Below are positions 46,939-58,152 of a DNA stretch of 64,000 nt, one piece after another. The position numbers were made by a program, and so were the translations under genes. Every line of letters starts with the position of its first letter. Within the stretch, counting starts at the first letter, position 1. The notes below the pieces were generated by a model. It had not been told where the DNA came from. It saw only the letters and a list, made by a program, of their open reading frames with translations, and did no database searches. This stretch comes from Telmatactis stephensoni (taxonomy: Eukaryota > Cnidaria > Anthozoa > Actiniaria > Isophelliidae): positions 248,001-312,000 of the forward strand of contig JALIZF010001790.1 in the NCBI GenBank assembly GCA_029948255.1, given 5' to 3'.

Positions 46939-46993
46939 CAATTTATTTATTTATTTATTTATTTGTTTATTTATTTACTTATTTATTTATTTA
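46939..46993 (+). repeat. (TTTA)n microsatellite
   Basis: About a dozen TTTA/TTTG units. Confidence 0.9.
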
Positions 46994-47345
46994 ACTTGTT
47001 GTGCTTCTCTAATTATATTTAAGAAAGAGCTTTATCACTATGTACATTCTGAAAATAACAAATATGAATTCAATAGCATCGTTATCGTTATGGTAATATT
47101 ATTATGATAGTGTATCTCTTCTGCTCTAAAAATAAATATCGTTAGCTATATGTATTTTCAGTTAGTTACATGAGTTACATATTTTCCATTATATTAATTA
47201 ATACCATTAGCTCTTTAATTTCAAAACATTTATTTATTTAAGAAATATCGCAAATGGCAAACGAGACTCTCTGCCCTTATATAAGCCTCAGGCTTGAGGA
47301 GGCTTCCTGGCCACTAATCAATCTTATGTAATATATATACATAAC

Positions 47346-47806
47346 TAATTCAATTAACGGTGTCGCTGAAAAAAGCCTAAAGCCTAATGCTTTGAGAGCG
47401 GAATCATGAAAACTTTTTATCACCGTGACTACATCATTACTATAAGAAACTCACTGTATAATGCTTGCAAATTCTACAACTTGGACACATATTCCTTAGG
47501 CCCGGTCCAGACGGCGTATTTTTCATGTACTTAATTGCTGCCGTACATAATGGGTAAAGCTGGATTACGGGAATATCTATTTGATTCGGCACTACAAAAG
47601 TACGCCGTATGAATCAGTTGCCGTTCCTTTGCCGTGCAACACGACAGGCCCTGTCGTATTTTTGCCGTATTTAATTCTGAATTATGTACGGCAGCAATTA
47701 AGTACATGAGAAATACGCCGTCTGGACCGGGCCTTAATTTCTCAGATAGCCTACAGCGAAGTTTGTAGGTTTCAGCCTGCTTTTTTCAGCGACACCGTTA
47801 ATGGAC
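47346..47806. mobile_element. MITE interrupted by a Tourist-like MITE
   Basis: The left end TTCAATTAACGGTGTCGCTG and inverted right end (CAGCGACACCGTTAAT) match the family split by the LINE at 26.1-30.2 kb. The interior is cut at 47499-47733 by a second MITE. Confidence 0.8.
47499..47733. mobile_element. Tourist-like MITE, 235 bp, TTA target duplication
   Basis: Ends GGCCCGGTCCAGACGGCGTA and complement; TTA flanks at 47496-47498 and 47734-47736. Same family as 13108-13336. It sits nested inside another MITE. Confidence 0.88.
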
Positions 47807-47875
47807 ACATATTCCTGTTCATGAGCAGTCTGATAGTAAATTAAGTATTGCTTATTATACTTAAAGATCCCTTCG

Positions 47876-48830
47876 AGCTGCAATTCAAGAATGCAAACCT
47901 TTGTCAGGAGGGTGAACATTAGCTAGTCTTGGGAGATGAGGTGGCCGTGTTTATGAAAGCATCACTAAATCGGCTTTAGAAAATTAAATAAAGGATGAAT
48001 TTACGGCCACCTCATCTCCCAAGGCACTCCCCTGACAAAAATGTAAATTCTTGAATTGCAGTCATTTGCATTCAAAACAAAAGCGCAAGAAATCTGGTTT
48101 CAAGCGTTTGTGCAGCATATCGTACTTTATAAAATTTATTTCTCCTGATCTATGTTGTGTACAAAAACAAAACTCAGCACCATCGTTAATGGAACCTTGA
48201 ATTTATTGTTTCTAGCTTCAAAACAGCAGCTTCGCTACAGAATTTTTCCAATTCTAGCATTAAAGTGCGTCCTAAACTTTTTGACCATTTTCAGTGTTTT
48301 ATAAACATTATAAACATTGCTTAACTTGTAATTTTTAACGGCTTGTCCTGTGGGCGATCAGTTTGACACTTTTATTAGGCAGACATTAAGTTACCTTTTC
48401 GTTGTCATTTGAGGTTCGTGGTTGTTATTTTCAGAGTACAAGGGGTGCCTTAAGATTCATGACGTTTTCAGAACACTTTTAGGGTACACTTTTGTCAGCC
48501 AATCGTCTTCGCATTTCTATTCCGACGATTTTTGTAAAACTCACTCAGCCTGAAGTTTGATTCATTGTTGTTTGATTCCCTGTGTTTCATCCATTTATAC
48601 CAACAAAATTTTGATTTAGAGTGGGTCATTTCTAAACAGTGGGGTCAGGTTTTGTTGAAATTACTCCAAAACTAATTATCTTCAATAAAATCGCTTAAGA
48701 CCAATGTGTAGCTGGATAATTGGAGTAAAAGTTCCGAAAAAGCTATTGAAATTGAACGCGATCCTAAAACGTTGTGACCAAAAGTTTGTCGAGGCCGAAT
48801 GCCTCCTGAATTTCTATTGAGTCACCTTAA
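47876..48830. mobile_element. TTAAGGTG fold-back element, left end truncated
   Basis: A short left-arm piece (47876-47990) is followed by a full right arm ending GAGTCACCTTAA at 48830. It matches the element at 44148-45420 and lies in the same place relative to the next CLN3-like exon. Confidence 0.75.
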
Positions 48831-49514
48831 CTCTATTAAGGACGATGGCCCATAATTGCGAACCATTTTTTTTCGGTTATTTTATATTTACCTTGTAGAA
48901 TGCGTTTAGGTATTTTAATTCACGGAAAAAATTTGGGAGTATCCATGCATTTAACGGAGATAATTAATGGTAAACATTGGCCAATAACCGCTGACCAGCG
49001 ATTTTTAAAATCTTTAATATATTTTCATTTTCACCAATGTTATTTCATAAAGAAGTACAGCGAAATTGATAAAAGCATCTAAAGATTGAATCCTTCAAAA
49101 TGAAACCCCAAAAAACATTATTACTGTAATTACTGGTACCTTTTTTTTATTTTTTGGCCTGTATTTAATTCTCAGGAAACCGGATGTCAAACACTATCAT
49201 GATTTCGGAAAATTTGCGCCACCTACGCGGGCTAATCCGACGGTAACTATGTTGAGTTTCCCTCTGCTCGTTTTTTATATTCTTAACTAAAAAATTCTTC
49301 ATTACGCTACGGATAGTAGCAAGGAAAGTTTGATGACAGGCGTAAAAAACACCGTTATTTCTGGAAAATCATCCTTAGATTCGCCTTAAGTAGGTTAACC
49401 GCAACGGTACAGCCAAAGTTGCGTCGTATGATACCCACTCCCTTACCTTTACTCATCTTCTTTTCGAGATTAGTTTAAATTATTTTGACTGGCTACTGTT
49501 GAATTTCTTTGCAG
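48831..49514 (+). other. Intron-like sequence upstream of copy E exon 2
   Basis: The last ~220 bases (ATTACGCTACGGATAGTAGC to the acceptor) match the end of the copy D intron. No CLN3-like exon 1 is found anywhere between 46.6 and 49.5 kb. Confidence 0.6.
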
Positions 49515-50356
49515 TATTGACAGTACACTTGTTTGTGGCTCCACGAAAGGTCATCGCTGGCTGTATTCCATTTTGTCTTCTGCCATTTGCTTTCTACCTT
49601 GTTCTTGAGAAAAGTCATTCACAAAATAGTTCAAGCAAAACTACTAACGATGTGGACACCATCCAGTACATCCCAGTATCCACCGATTCCAGTGAAGACC
49701 TCGACGAAAACGACAGAGCGACGTGCTCCAAGACATTGTCGAAGCTGATGTTTTTTGTTAAAACCTATCCATATATTAGTTATTCGTTCCTGACCTACTT
49801 AAGTATAACGCTTTCGATACAAGCTATAAATACTACATTAGTATTTCAATCTACACCATTTGAAATACGAGATCACTATATATATTACACTTTTATGCAC
49901 GATGGAGGGCGTTTACTCGGCGGCATTGAGCTACTCTTGATTTCCTGTTTGTGTCCTCATTGGCTCAGCGTCTTCAAGATTCGAAAGATTTGGATTCTTG
50001 TTCTCCTCAATATTGGCTATTTGTGGTTTTTCTTATTTGCATCGTGGTATCGTTTTGTTTCTAGTGTCTATATCGTGTTAATTTTGTGTTTCACCCAAGG
50101 GATTCTACATGGATCGACTGTTGTCCATACTTTTGCCTCGACAGCTGATGTTTTCGTCGACACAACGGATAAAGGCATTGCTTTGGGAATGGTTGAGGTT
50201 GGACCTGATTTGGGTCGTTTGGCAGCGGGGTTGCTAGGACTGTTTATAGAGAAATACCTCAGAGATCATTGCACAAATAGACTACTACAAGGGAGATTTT
50301 GCTTTGGAAGATCCCACTCTAGCCTGGGATGGAGTGAAAACCTGGGTTGCAAATGA
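49515..50356 (+). CDS. CLN3/battenin-like membrane protein, copy E, exon 2 only
   Basis: The exon is 842 bases, the same length as in copy D, with the same acceptor TTGAATTTCTTTGCAG and phase, and an intact frame ending LGCK. Distinct residues include VHLFVAPRK, NDVDTIQYIPVSTDSSEDL and VGPDLGRLAAGLL. No exon 1 precedes it, so it could be an alternative last exon spliced to exon 1 of copy D (41747-42185), or an incomplete duplicate. The duplicated unit includes intron 3' sequence and the TTAAGGTG element. The unbroken frame argues that it is or recently was used. Confidence 0.65.
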
Positions 50357-50689
50357 CTCTTATGCTTATGACGTTTAACACCTAAACCACAACTCCCTAA
50401 TCCATTTTGGGATTTGTTTCTATATTCAAATATTATGATATAATCTTTAAATAAGATTAAAAAAATGTTTTCTTTATTGAAGACCTTGCTGGGACCCTTA
50501 GAGTCCATTACTTGTCTCTTTCGTAATTTGTTCAAACTTAACTCTACACTTCGAGATGTGTTTTCACATTCCCTTCAGTTCTGCATTTCACTGCCTTGAT
50601 TCAGTTGATTTCCCTAGCGTTGTCTAGCCCCGGGAGGAATGTGAAAAACACATCTTAATTATTTGTAGAGTTTGAATAAATTAGAAACC
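50357..50689. other. Downstream flank of copy E
   Basis: Likely 3' UTR for the first ~100 bases (shared CTTATGACGTTTAACACCTA with copy D); no gene otherwise. Confidence 0.4.
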
Positions 50690-51960
50690 ATCAGTAGGCG
50701 CTTCGTGGATGGAACTAAGAAAAACATGCCAATTTGTTTTTTGAATATCTTAACACTAAGCATCCTAATATCAAGTTCACCATGGAAACTGAGGTGAATT
50801 GTAAGCTGCCTTTTTTGGAGTCTTGTTGTCGAAACAACATGAGAGTTCTAGCATCTCATAATATTAATTAATTTTCAATTTAACTTTTAATAAATATACT
50901 TTTTAAAATTTTAATCTAAACTGAAGTCGTGTTTGTAATGAATTATGTAATGCTTGTGTATGTATATATATATTTTACTGCAAAAAAAAATCACTGCATT
51001 GATAAACTTAAAATTTAAAATAACTTTTTAACCTTTTTAAACTGGGGAGTAGCAAAGCGTTGTTGAACTGTTGGATATTGACGCAATATAAAATACTTTT
51101 TATTATTATTTCATTATTATTATTTATCTCATGTATCACTTTTGTCTTCCGGTAAAAGACTTACACGGGTTTATTTAGTCCAGTCCCAGACTCTCTTTCT
51201 TGCCGCTCCAGGACTCGCGGAGAAAGAGAGTCCAGTATAACTTGCATGCGCATGTGCAAAATGAGCCAATCAGTTTAAAGTTTTATTTTGAGAGCTTGCA
51301 ATATGCAAATGTCAGTGTTTTGTTTTGCTGTCAAAAAATATGGTAGTGATGCGTATCGAAAACTACTTCTTTCACAACTGTCCATCCGTAAATGGCCTGT
51401 AACTGCTCAAACTTTGGTAAGAGATTATAGTTGGTTTTTCCAAGTGCATAGCTCACTGAATCAACAAATTGCTTTCCGAAATGAGACTGATATCGTGTAT
51501 ACAAAACACTTTCTTCTTCAGCCATCTTGAATCATTAGACGACTTTTGGAATTGTAACCACGCGATCACCACATGAATGTGGAGATCGCGTGGTCACTAA
51601 GCTGACATGCGCATGCAAGTTATACTGGACTCTCTTTCTCCGCGAGTCCTGGAGCGGCAAGAAAGAGAGTCTGGGACTGGACTAGGGTTTATTAAGTAAT
51701 TTAATTTTTATTAGTTTTACTCCATTTAGTTCTAAATTAGGCTTAATTAATACTCTTATAGATAGAGCCCATAAAATTAACAACACTACACAAGGTTTTC
51801 AAAAAGATCTTAAAGATCTATCCAATATCCTAAAACGTAATCTTTTTCCTTCTTGGCTCATTGAAAGATCAATCAAAAGTTATTTACATAAGATTAAAGT
51901 TGGAAAGGAAAACAACCTAGACCTTTCTAACTGTCGTCTTTAACTCGTGGATTGCAAATT
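50690..51960 (+). pseudogene. Penelope-like retroelement reverse transcriptase, broken
   Basis: The first piece (50698-50850) reads RRFVDGT, in place of the FVDD-T catalytic box, then after a frame change EYLNTKHPNIKFTME and CKLPFLE, typical of Penelope-type RT. The second piece (51137-51170 and 51694-51945) reads KTYTGLL, SFTPFSSKLGLINTLIDRAH and later NLFPSWLIERSIKSYLHK. Segments are missing between 50850 and 51130, and a 509-bp element splits the second piece. The mutated active site and gaps mean no activity. Confidence 0.75.
51176..51684. mobile_element. Mutator-like (MULE) MITE, 509 bp, 9-bp target duplication
   Basis: Inverted repeats of ~80 bp start TAGTCCAGTCCCAGACTCTC and include GGACTCGCGGAGAAAGAGAG and ACTTGCATGCGCATG. 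GGGTTTATT is duplicated exactly at 51167-51175 and 51685-51693. Long inverted repeats plus a 9-bp duplication are the Mutator pattern. Removing the element rejoins the Penelope-like frame. Confidence 0.85.
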
Positions 51961-52110
51961 GCATATTGCAAATCCACGAGTTATAGTGAGGGGACGAATA
52001 TGCAAATGAGTCACTCACTCACTCACTCGCGCATTGTTAAATTATGTTACGGCGCATGCTCGACGTGATTGACGGCAGACCGAAAGTGACAGTCTTGAAA
52101 ATGATGTTAG
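51957..52110. repeat. Interspersed repeat with terminal hairpin (second copy at 63666)
   Basis: AACTCGTGGATTTGCAA-type hairpin, ATATGCAAATGAGTCACTCA, then GCGCATGCTCGACGTGATTG. The octamer ATGCAAAT is present. Confidence 0.8.
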
Positions 52111-53053
52111 CGACATCAAAACGTCAACTGTCGCTTATACTATTGTCTATAGTCCTGCAAAACATCAATAAATCTACAGTCATTCAATCTCCCTTTTAAT
52201 CCCTTTTCTACCATTCAACAATTCATACATCATGTGCAATATATAAATACTTTAATCTTAAATTGCACCGACCTTATTACAAAAATCTCGCGCGAGTTCA
52301 ACTTTTTTCCAAATTCCACGAACTGAAAAGCTATATGATTAATATACATGAGAAAATTATACAAACAAACGACTCTTGTTTTCTGTAAAATGATTAACCA
52401 TATTTGAATGAAACCTGAGTGCGCGCATTTCAAAAAACACGACAAAATCCTCAATTTTATTTTTCGCCATATATTTTTTCATCAAAATTGTTTGGCTTTG
52501 TGATCAGAAAAAACATAGATTTGATGCTAGATAATGTGAACAACAGCAGAACTAAGAAAACATGGATTTTGACGATGTTTTAGACTGAAAACTTAAATTT
52601 GCACTAAATTTCGTTTTTGTCCACTGCATTTCCTTTTTGTGCATTAAATAAATTCCTTGAAATAGCACTGCTCTTAGCCTATCAGTATTGAGAATTTTTT
52701 TTTCATGATCAGAAGTGTCAAATTATGACGTACGGGAGTAGGGTTAGGCGAAAGTTATACTGCATCCCAAATATTATACATACAATCTTGATTTCGGCAA
52801 TGGCGGAGTTCGATAATTACATATTTAACTATCTTTAAGTTTTACTTTTTTATTCTCCTCGCCGACGAACCAGCTAAAAATATCCCAAGCGGGAATTCAC
52901 ATGGCGCGCGCGCCATATTTAGAAGTTTCCCTCTCTTTGACAAGATAAAGTCTTAGGATTCCTGTGGAGTTGTGGTGAGGGGGCCGAGGAGGGGATGGTT
53001 ACTTTAAGACGTCACGTCAAGCTTTGTTTGAACCACTCTTCTTTCTCCAATCT
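52111..53053. other. Intergenic DNA
   Basis: No gene recognised. Confidence 0.35.
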
Positions 53054-53154
53054 CGTACCCAGAGCCTGCGTTCCTCTTGGTCAGCGACCGAGAAACGAGG
53101 GTAGGTCCTTCATATATGGTACAATATAATGGGTCCTATTGTATATATATTGTA

Positions 53155-53528
53155 ATAATATACATGAAAAAATTACTCGATTCTGATTGGTCGAGAACAG
53201 TGCAGTTCAAGTGTAACACAGTGCAGAAGAGCTGTAATACAGTGCAGATTACATTTGAATTTATATTTTCAAAGTCGCATTAAGATCAATTTTTCCTTAT
53301 ACTGCTATTGTAAAACATAACCAAGAATTACAAATATGGAGGTTTTCATTCATTAAAGTAAATGTTTATTTGAAAAAAATGGCAAAAACCATGAGGATCT
53401 GGTTGTCAGTTGAATAAAATTTTTGATGACTTGCGCGCGATGAAAGTTTTCTTCTCGAGATTTCATTTGATTTTCTTACAAAAATCATCGTTTATTTTCT
53501 CGAATTTTTTCATGTATATTCATTAAAA
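53155..53528. mobile_element. Nested MITE, ~370 bp
   Basis: ATATACATGAAAAAATTACTC and its inverse near 53497-53522 bound the unit; a CCAAT box is at 53183-53190. Next to it, GGTAATCATACG/CGTATGATTACC at 53530-53616 bounds a smaller palindrome. Confidence 0.55.
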
Positions 53529-53788
53529 GGTAATCATACGATTTCTCGTTCAATTTGGAATTAATTTGCACGAGTGTGTTTTTCAAAGAGTATCAGAAAC
53601 CGTATGATTACCTATACAAATAATGAAGCAAATAAACTGTAACCTTCATATAGTGTAGTTTGTGTTATTTTTGTTCTCTGGTAGCGATTTCAGGCCATTT
53701 CGTTGATTTTTAGCTGAACTCTCTTTCCACTACTATATATACAGAGTTATAGAGCCATGCCTAAACTCCCATACATTTAACGACCTTT

Positions 53789-53980
53789 AACAAATAGAAC
53801 AGCTTCAGCAGCTTTTTACGTGCTCCGTTCAGTAATACAGCACGCAGGAAGTGACGAAAGCACGAAAGAAGTGTAAGGAGAGCACGAGCCGTAGGCGTCA
53901 GGTTACTTCTTGAGTGCTTTCGGCACTTCCTAAGTGCTGTATTACTGAACGGTGCACGGAAAAAGATGTTCTATTTGTTT
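53789..53980. mobile_element. MITE, ~192 bp
   Basis: AACAAATAGAAC then CGTTCAGTAATACAGCAC on the left recur inverted on the right, with inner GAAGTGACGAAAGCACG-type arms. Confidence 0.75.
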
Positions 53981-54317
53981 TATTATACATGTATATTTTG
54001 AAGTAAATATTCAAGGGAAAAAGTTCGATTTTCTCCGTACAAAAATTCAAAAGGTGCGCGTGCGGTCGAGCTCGCGCTGCTGACATCAGAGCTGTGCTCC
54101 GTTCTCTGATAAAGCACAGCTTTTAGCCAATCAGAGCGCGCGTATCGACAAGGGTATACAATAAATGTCTATAAAGAGAGCTTGGGCCTCCTGTGAAAAT
54201 ATGCGAAGAATGCAAAATTCAAACGCTCCTTCTATTGTTCTGTCGACCAATCAGAGTCCTCCAAATAACTCGTTTCTCGGTCGCTGACCAAGAGGAACGC
54301 AGGCTCTGGGTACGAGT

Positions 54318-55094
54318 TGTTCTTTGTTCTTTCTCTTGTCTTTGTGAAGGTGAGTTTAAAGCAATCATGTTTAACACGAGTTTATTTAGTCGAGGAAGTA
54401 TTCATCAAGGTAATAGTCGTTTCAGCGACATTTCTAGAGGAAGACAATGTGCTTTTATGAGTCTTTCAGCGTTGTTATGTGCCTAATTCGTGTGATATTT
54501 CGACTTGGAAAACAGAGACTGTAGATCGTGTTCTGATCGAAGGGATGAATCGCCCGACGAGGCAAAAATGTTTAAATTACATGTACATATACGTTCTCAT
54601 GTTTGTTTTGTCATCACAAGATGCATAAATATAAGACTTAAGCTTAAGAAATAGCTTATCTATTGACAATAGAATAAATCTAAAACTAATGACTTTAATT
54701 TTAATATTGAGTTTTATTCTGTTGTTTGTCTTCATATTCGAAGGAACTTCACTGTGTTTACAGATCGCAGCACTTCAACTTATCCACGCTACATTCCAGA
54801 CAACGCCTTTACACAGTCAAACACAAACTGAGAAGAAAGCGTTTGGTATAAAGAAGGCGTTGTTCTATATAAAAGAGTGTCTAAATTGTTGACATTTTAT
54901 TCTTCAAAAACGGTAAGATAACGATTGAATCACTTTTTACTAGAACCCTACAAGACAAGGAAATCGTTGATATTCTTGAAGCATCACGAAATCAGTGATC
55001 ACTAGGCGTCAAGTCGCTGATTTCCCTCGTGTGTACTGTACAATTTCTGTGAAAATTTTGTCGCCGTTTGAAAACTGGCTTCGTCGCAACACAT
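54318..55094. other. Intergenic DNA
   Basis: No gene supported. Confidence 0.35.
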
Positions 55095-55097
55095 CTA

Positions 55098-55212
55098 GGC
55101 CCCGTCCACACGTATACGTTTACGTTTGTAAACGCATACTTTTTTATGCGTTTAGGCCTTCCGTCCACACGTAAACGCCTGAAACGCTCATCGTAAACGC
55201 ATATTTTCGAAT

Positions 55213-55243
<31 letters not shown>

Positions 55244-55513
55244 ACTAAAAAGCGTTTACGTGTGGACACCCGTAAACGCATACTTTCGAAAACGCTGACG
55301 TCACAATATCATTCAATACCTGCCTAGTCAAGCGTTTAACATTGTTTTTGAGTTGAAGCGTTTACGTGTGGACGAGTCTAACCGCATAGAAATGTATACG
55401 TTTACTAGCATCAAGTTGTTCGTGTGATGCCGCTATAAACAGCCATCGTTTTCGTGTGGATGCAAATACTTTTATGCGTTTACAAACGTAAACGCATACG
55501 TGTGGACGTGGCC
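55098..55513. mobile_element. Tourist-like MITE, 416 bp, CTA target duplication
   Basis: The ends GGCCCCGTCCACACGTATAC and complement are flanked by CTA (55095-55097 and 55514-55516). GTTTACGTGTGGAC and AAACGCATA recur inside many times. A TGACGTCA site is at 55296-55303. Confidence 0.82.
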
Positions 55514-56175
55514 CTAGAGTGCACACGAAGCACCACGTGTTGCCTAACCTGACGCCTAGTGTGTGCCGGCCTTTTGTCTTCATGTTCGAATGAGTAGAGA
55601 GTCGAAAACGGTTCATCAAATAAGATTCTTGCTCTCCGTTCTTTTCTGCAGACATCATTTAGTAAGTAAATAGTGCATATAAGTAGTACATCTGAAGATT
55701 CAATATTTCTCGTACTTTACAGCCAAATCAACTTGCCATTGTGTTAGTACCTCGGGACCGTCTGACTGAGTATGTTAACCACAGGAAGCTCAATACTTTT
55801 CAGTGAAATAACTGAAGGAAAATCAGAATTACACAAATTTGATCACTGCATCTGACAGCGCCCACCCGTCATTTCATTCATTCACTCATTCATGTTTCAT
55901 TCTTTGATATAATTAAATATTAATTTAGCTAATTAATTCCATGGTAACTTAATTATGCTCTATGAATTAGTATATTAATTAGTTCTTCGTTTATTCATTT
56001 ATATTATATCACTAATGAGACTACAATCAATGAAATAAATCTAATTCTGTTATTGGTCCACTCTCTTTAGCAATTCTAAACTTGTTTGTGGATGAATTCG
56101 AGGAACGCAAGTGAAAGGCCATCTAATAACTGAGCTTAAGATACAGTATAACCACACCCTGAATCATTTCTAACT
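55514..56175. other. Intergenic DNA
   Basis: No gene supported. Confidence 0.35.
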
Positions 56176-56179
56176 TTAA

Positions 56180-57191
56180 CCCTTTCGCTACTGGGGATTT
56201 TTGAGGTTTTTACGCGATTTTGAGGTCATAATCGATTTGTGTATTTTTTCGCCTGCTTACTGGAGTAACCATAGAAACTTCTGCTGTTTTGTACTATTGA
56301 GGGCTCAAGTTAACCGGTTGAAACCAGTTTGAAGCGGTAGCGTTTTTGGTCGAGTGATGTTGGCGTTTGAAAGTCCAGAAAACTTGGATTTCTGTGAATT
56401 TTCGAGCCTTTTTTCGCCTTTGGTTCCTACTGGCTGGGCATCATTAAGCCTGGAAGTAGCAGAGAGCTTACTTGCCGTAAGAATTCGTCAAGGTGTAACA
56501 CTTCGTAGGCATTTTGACTCGTAGCTTTGACTGGGTGAATTTTGAGTGGCGCCAAGACGAAGTGTGCTTTGAAGCTCGTCCAAGGGGAATTTCTCGGACC
56601 TGCCATGGCATTTTTTGGGAGTTGTGACGATTGAGGAACACAGCAAGCGCGAAATTTGGGCAGAATTCCGAGGGGGCTCGAGACTTTACTAAAAACTCTA
56701 AAAGATGGAGGGAAGGGCTGTGGCTGTCGCGTAGGAGCTGAATTACCCAGAATGCATTTAGGTCGTAAAAGTCCAAAAACACGTGCTTGCAAAATGGCCA
56801 CAATGAATCAGCCGCAGCTGTGTCCGTGAAAGGAAAAGAAGGCCAAAAAGTCCATGAGAACACAAGACTAGGACTGAATTTGGTTGTTAATGCTGTTTCG
56901 TGTGCAGGAAAGGATAATTTGTTGAGAAAAACTGAGGTCCAAAATGTGTGATTTTCAAGGATGAAAATTGAGCCCAAAATGGTGATTTTTTCCTTTCCTT
57001 GCCTTGAAATGACGAATTTCTGCAGAAATCGCCAGTTGTTTCACAATGTTTGATTTTCAAAACTTGACTCATTTACTAGAGTTTACTTTGGTACCAAAGT
57101 TGAGTTTGAGTTGTCCTTTTTTAGGAAGAAGTAATTTTTTAGACGAGTAGAATTTTTACGGCCGGTTTCGGGCGCTGTAGGAGCGAAAGGG
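56180..57191. mobile_element. piggyBac-like non-autonomous element, ~1.0 kb
   Basis: CCCTTTCGCT at the left and AGCGAAAGGG at the right form short inverted ends, flanked by TTAA (56176-56179 and 57192-57195). TTAA plus CCC-type ends is the piggyBac pattern. Interior minus-strand frames show no transposase motifs. Confidence 0.6.
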
Positions 57192-57397
57192 TTAAACTAT
57201 AGGTAAGATATGTGCATGGTGTTCTGACACCAAATATCACCTCTGTTTCTACAGGTTATTGACAACAAACTGAAGTATTCATATTCAATTAGTTCTCTTA
57301 TGTTTATAGTCATTTTAGCCTATAGAATATAACCTTTGAAAAATCCTGCACCCTTTTTGACTATCAAGTAGAAAAGGCAAGTATATATATTTATCTC

Positions 57398-57524
57398 ACA
57401 TCATAGAAAATACAGCCAATGACGGCAGCCATTTTTAAGACATGTTACAGCCAATCAGTAAGCAGGAAAGCCATTCTATATTTGGTGGTATTCATGCAAA
57501 CATCGATGGATTTTCTATGATGTG
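57398..57524. mobile_element. Small MITE, ~127 bp
   Basis: ACATCATAGAAAAT and its inverse ATTTTCTATGATGT bound the unit; a CCAAT box is at 57451-57458. Confidence 0.55.
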
Positions 57525-57534
57525 TTATAAGATA

Positions 57535-58097
57535 GTTATACAATGGTTTCTCATGGTACACCCTTGATATCCCACTCTCCACCGGTATTTTCTTATATAC
57601 AGTCACTCATCTAAAGGCTCATGTGTATATAATGGGGCTAATTTAGGCAAGGTTAAACTTGAGACATTGCTGGCCAGCAGTATCTCCCAATTCCTAGGGT
57701 AATGTGGGGCCCTCAGGGCATGTGCAGGGGCTATATATATCTTAATGCCAAGCCCACACAGGCATTCTTGCTGATCATCACGGATCATGCTACTAATTGT
57801 TGGATTTCTATTGCTGATCATTGTGGATCAATCTTGTTTTTTTCCCTCACAGCCTGGCCCTAATTTTGGATGGGTAACCAGGTAGGTATACTTCCACTGT
57901 TCATTCAGTTGGAAGGATGTTAGGTGGTGGACTGTGGCAGGGTTGCCATGGTGACCTCCTGGAGGGGACTAGATGTGAGACACCAGTAACTGTTCATGCA
58001 CCTAACCCCAAGCTCATCTAATGGTGATAAGTTTAGCTAGAAAATACAAGCGAATTGTGCATATTCCATGGTATTGCACTCGAAACCATTGTATAAC
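57535..58097. mobile_element. Element with GTTATACAATGGTTTC ends
   Basis: 16-bp inverted ends at 57535 and 58082-58097, ~560 bp apart; no coding content. Confidence 0.55.
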
Positions 58098-58152
58098 TAG
58101 TATGTACTTAATTAGATATGTAAGTATCTCAATGCAACATTATCATTCCTAT

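Larger units (their letters stand above)
53054..54317. mobile_element. Composite element bounded by ~48-bp inverted repeats
   Basis: CTCGTACCCAGAGCCTGCGT...GACCGAGAAACGAG on the left (53054-53101) is inverted at the right (54270-54317). Two smaller palindromes lie inside. No transposase is seen. Confidence 0.7.

Noticed and set aside
47876..48830. Missing exon 1 for copy E
   Set aside because: The region is fully explained by a fold-back element and intron-like DNA; no ITFSRF-type exon was found on either strand.
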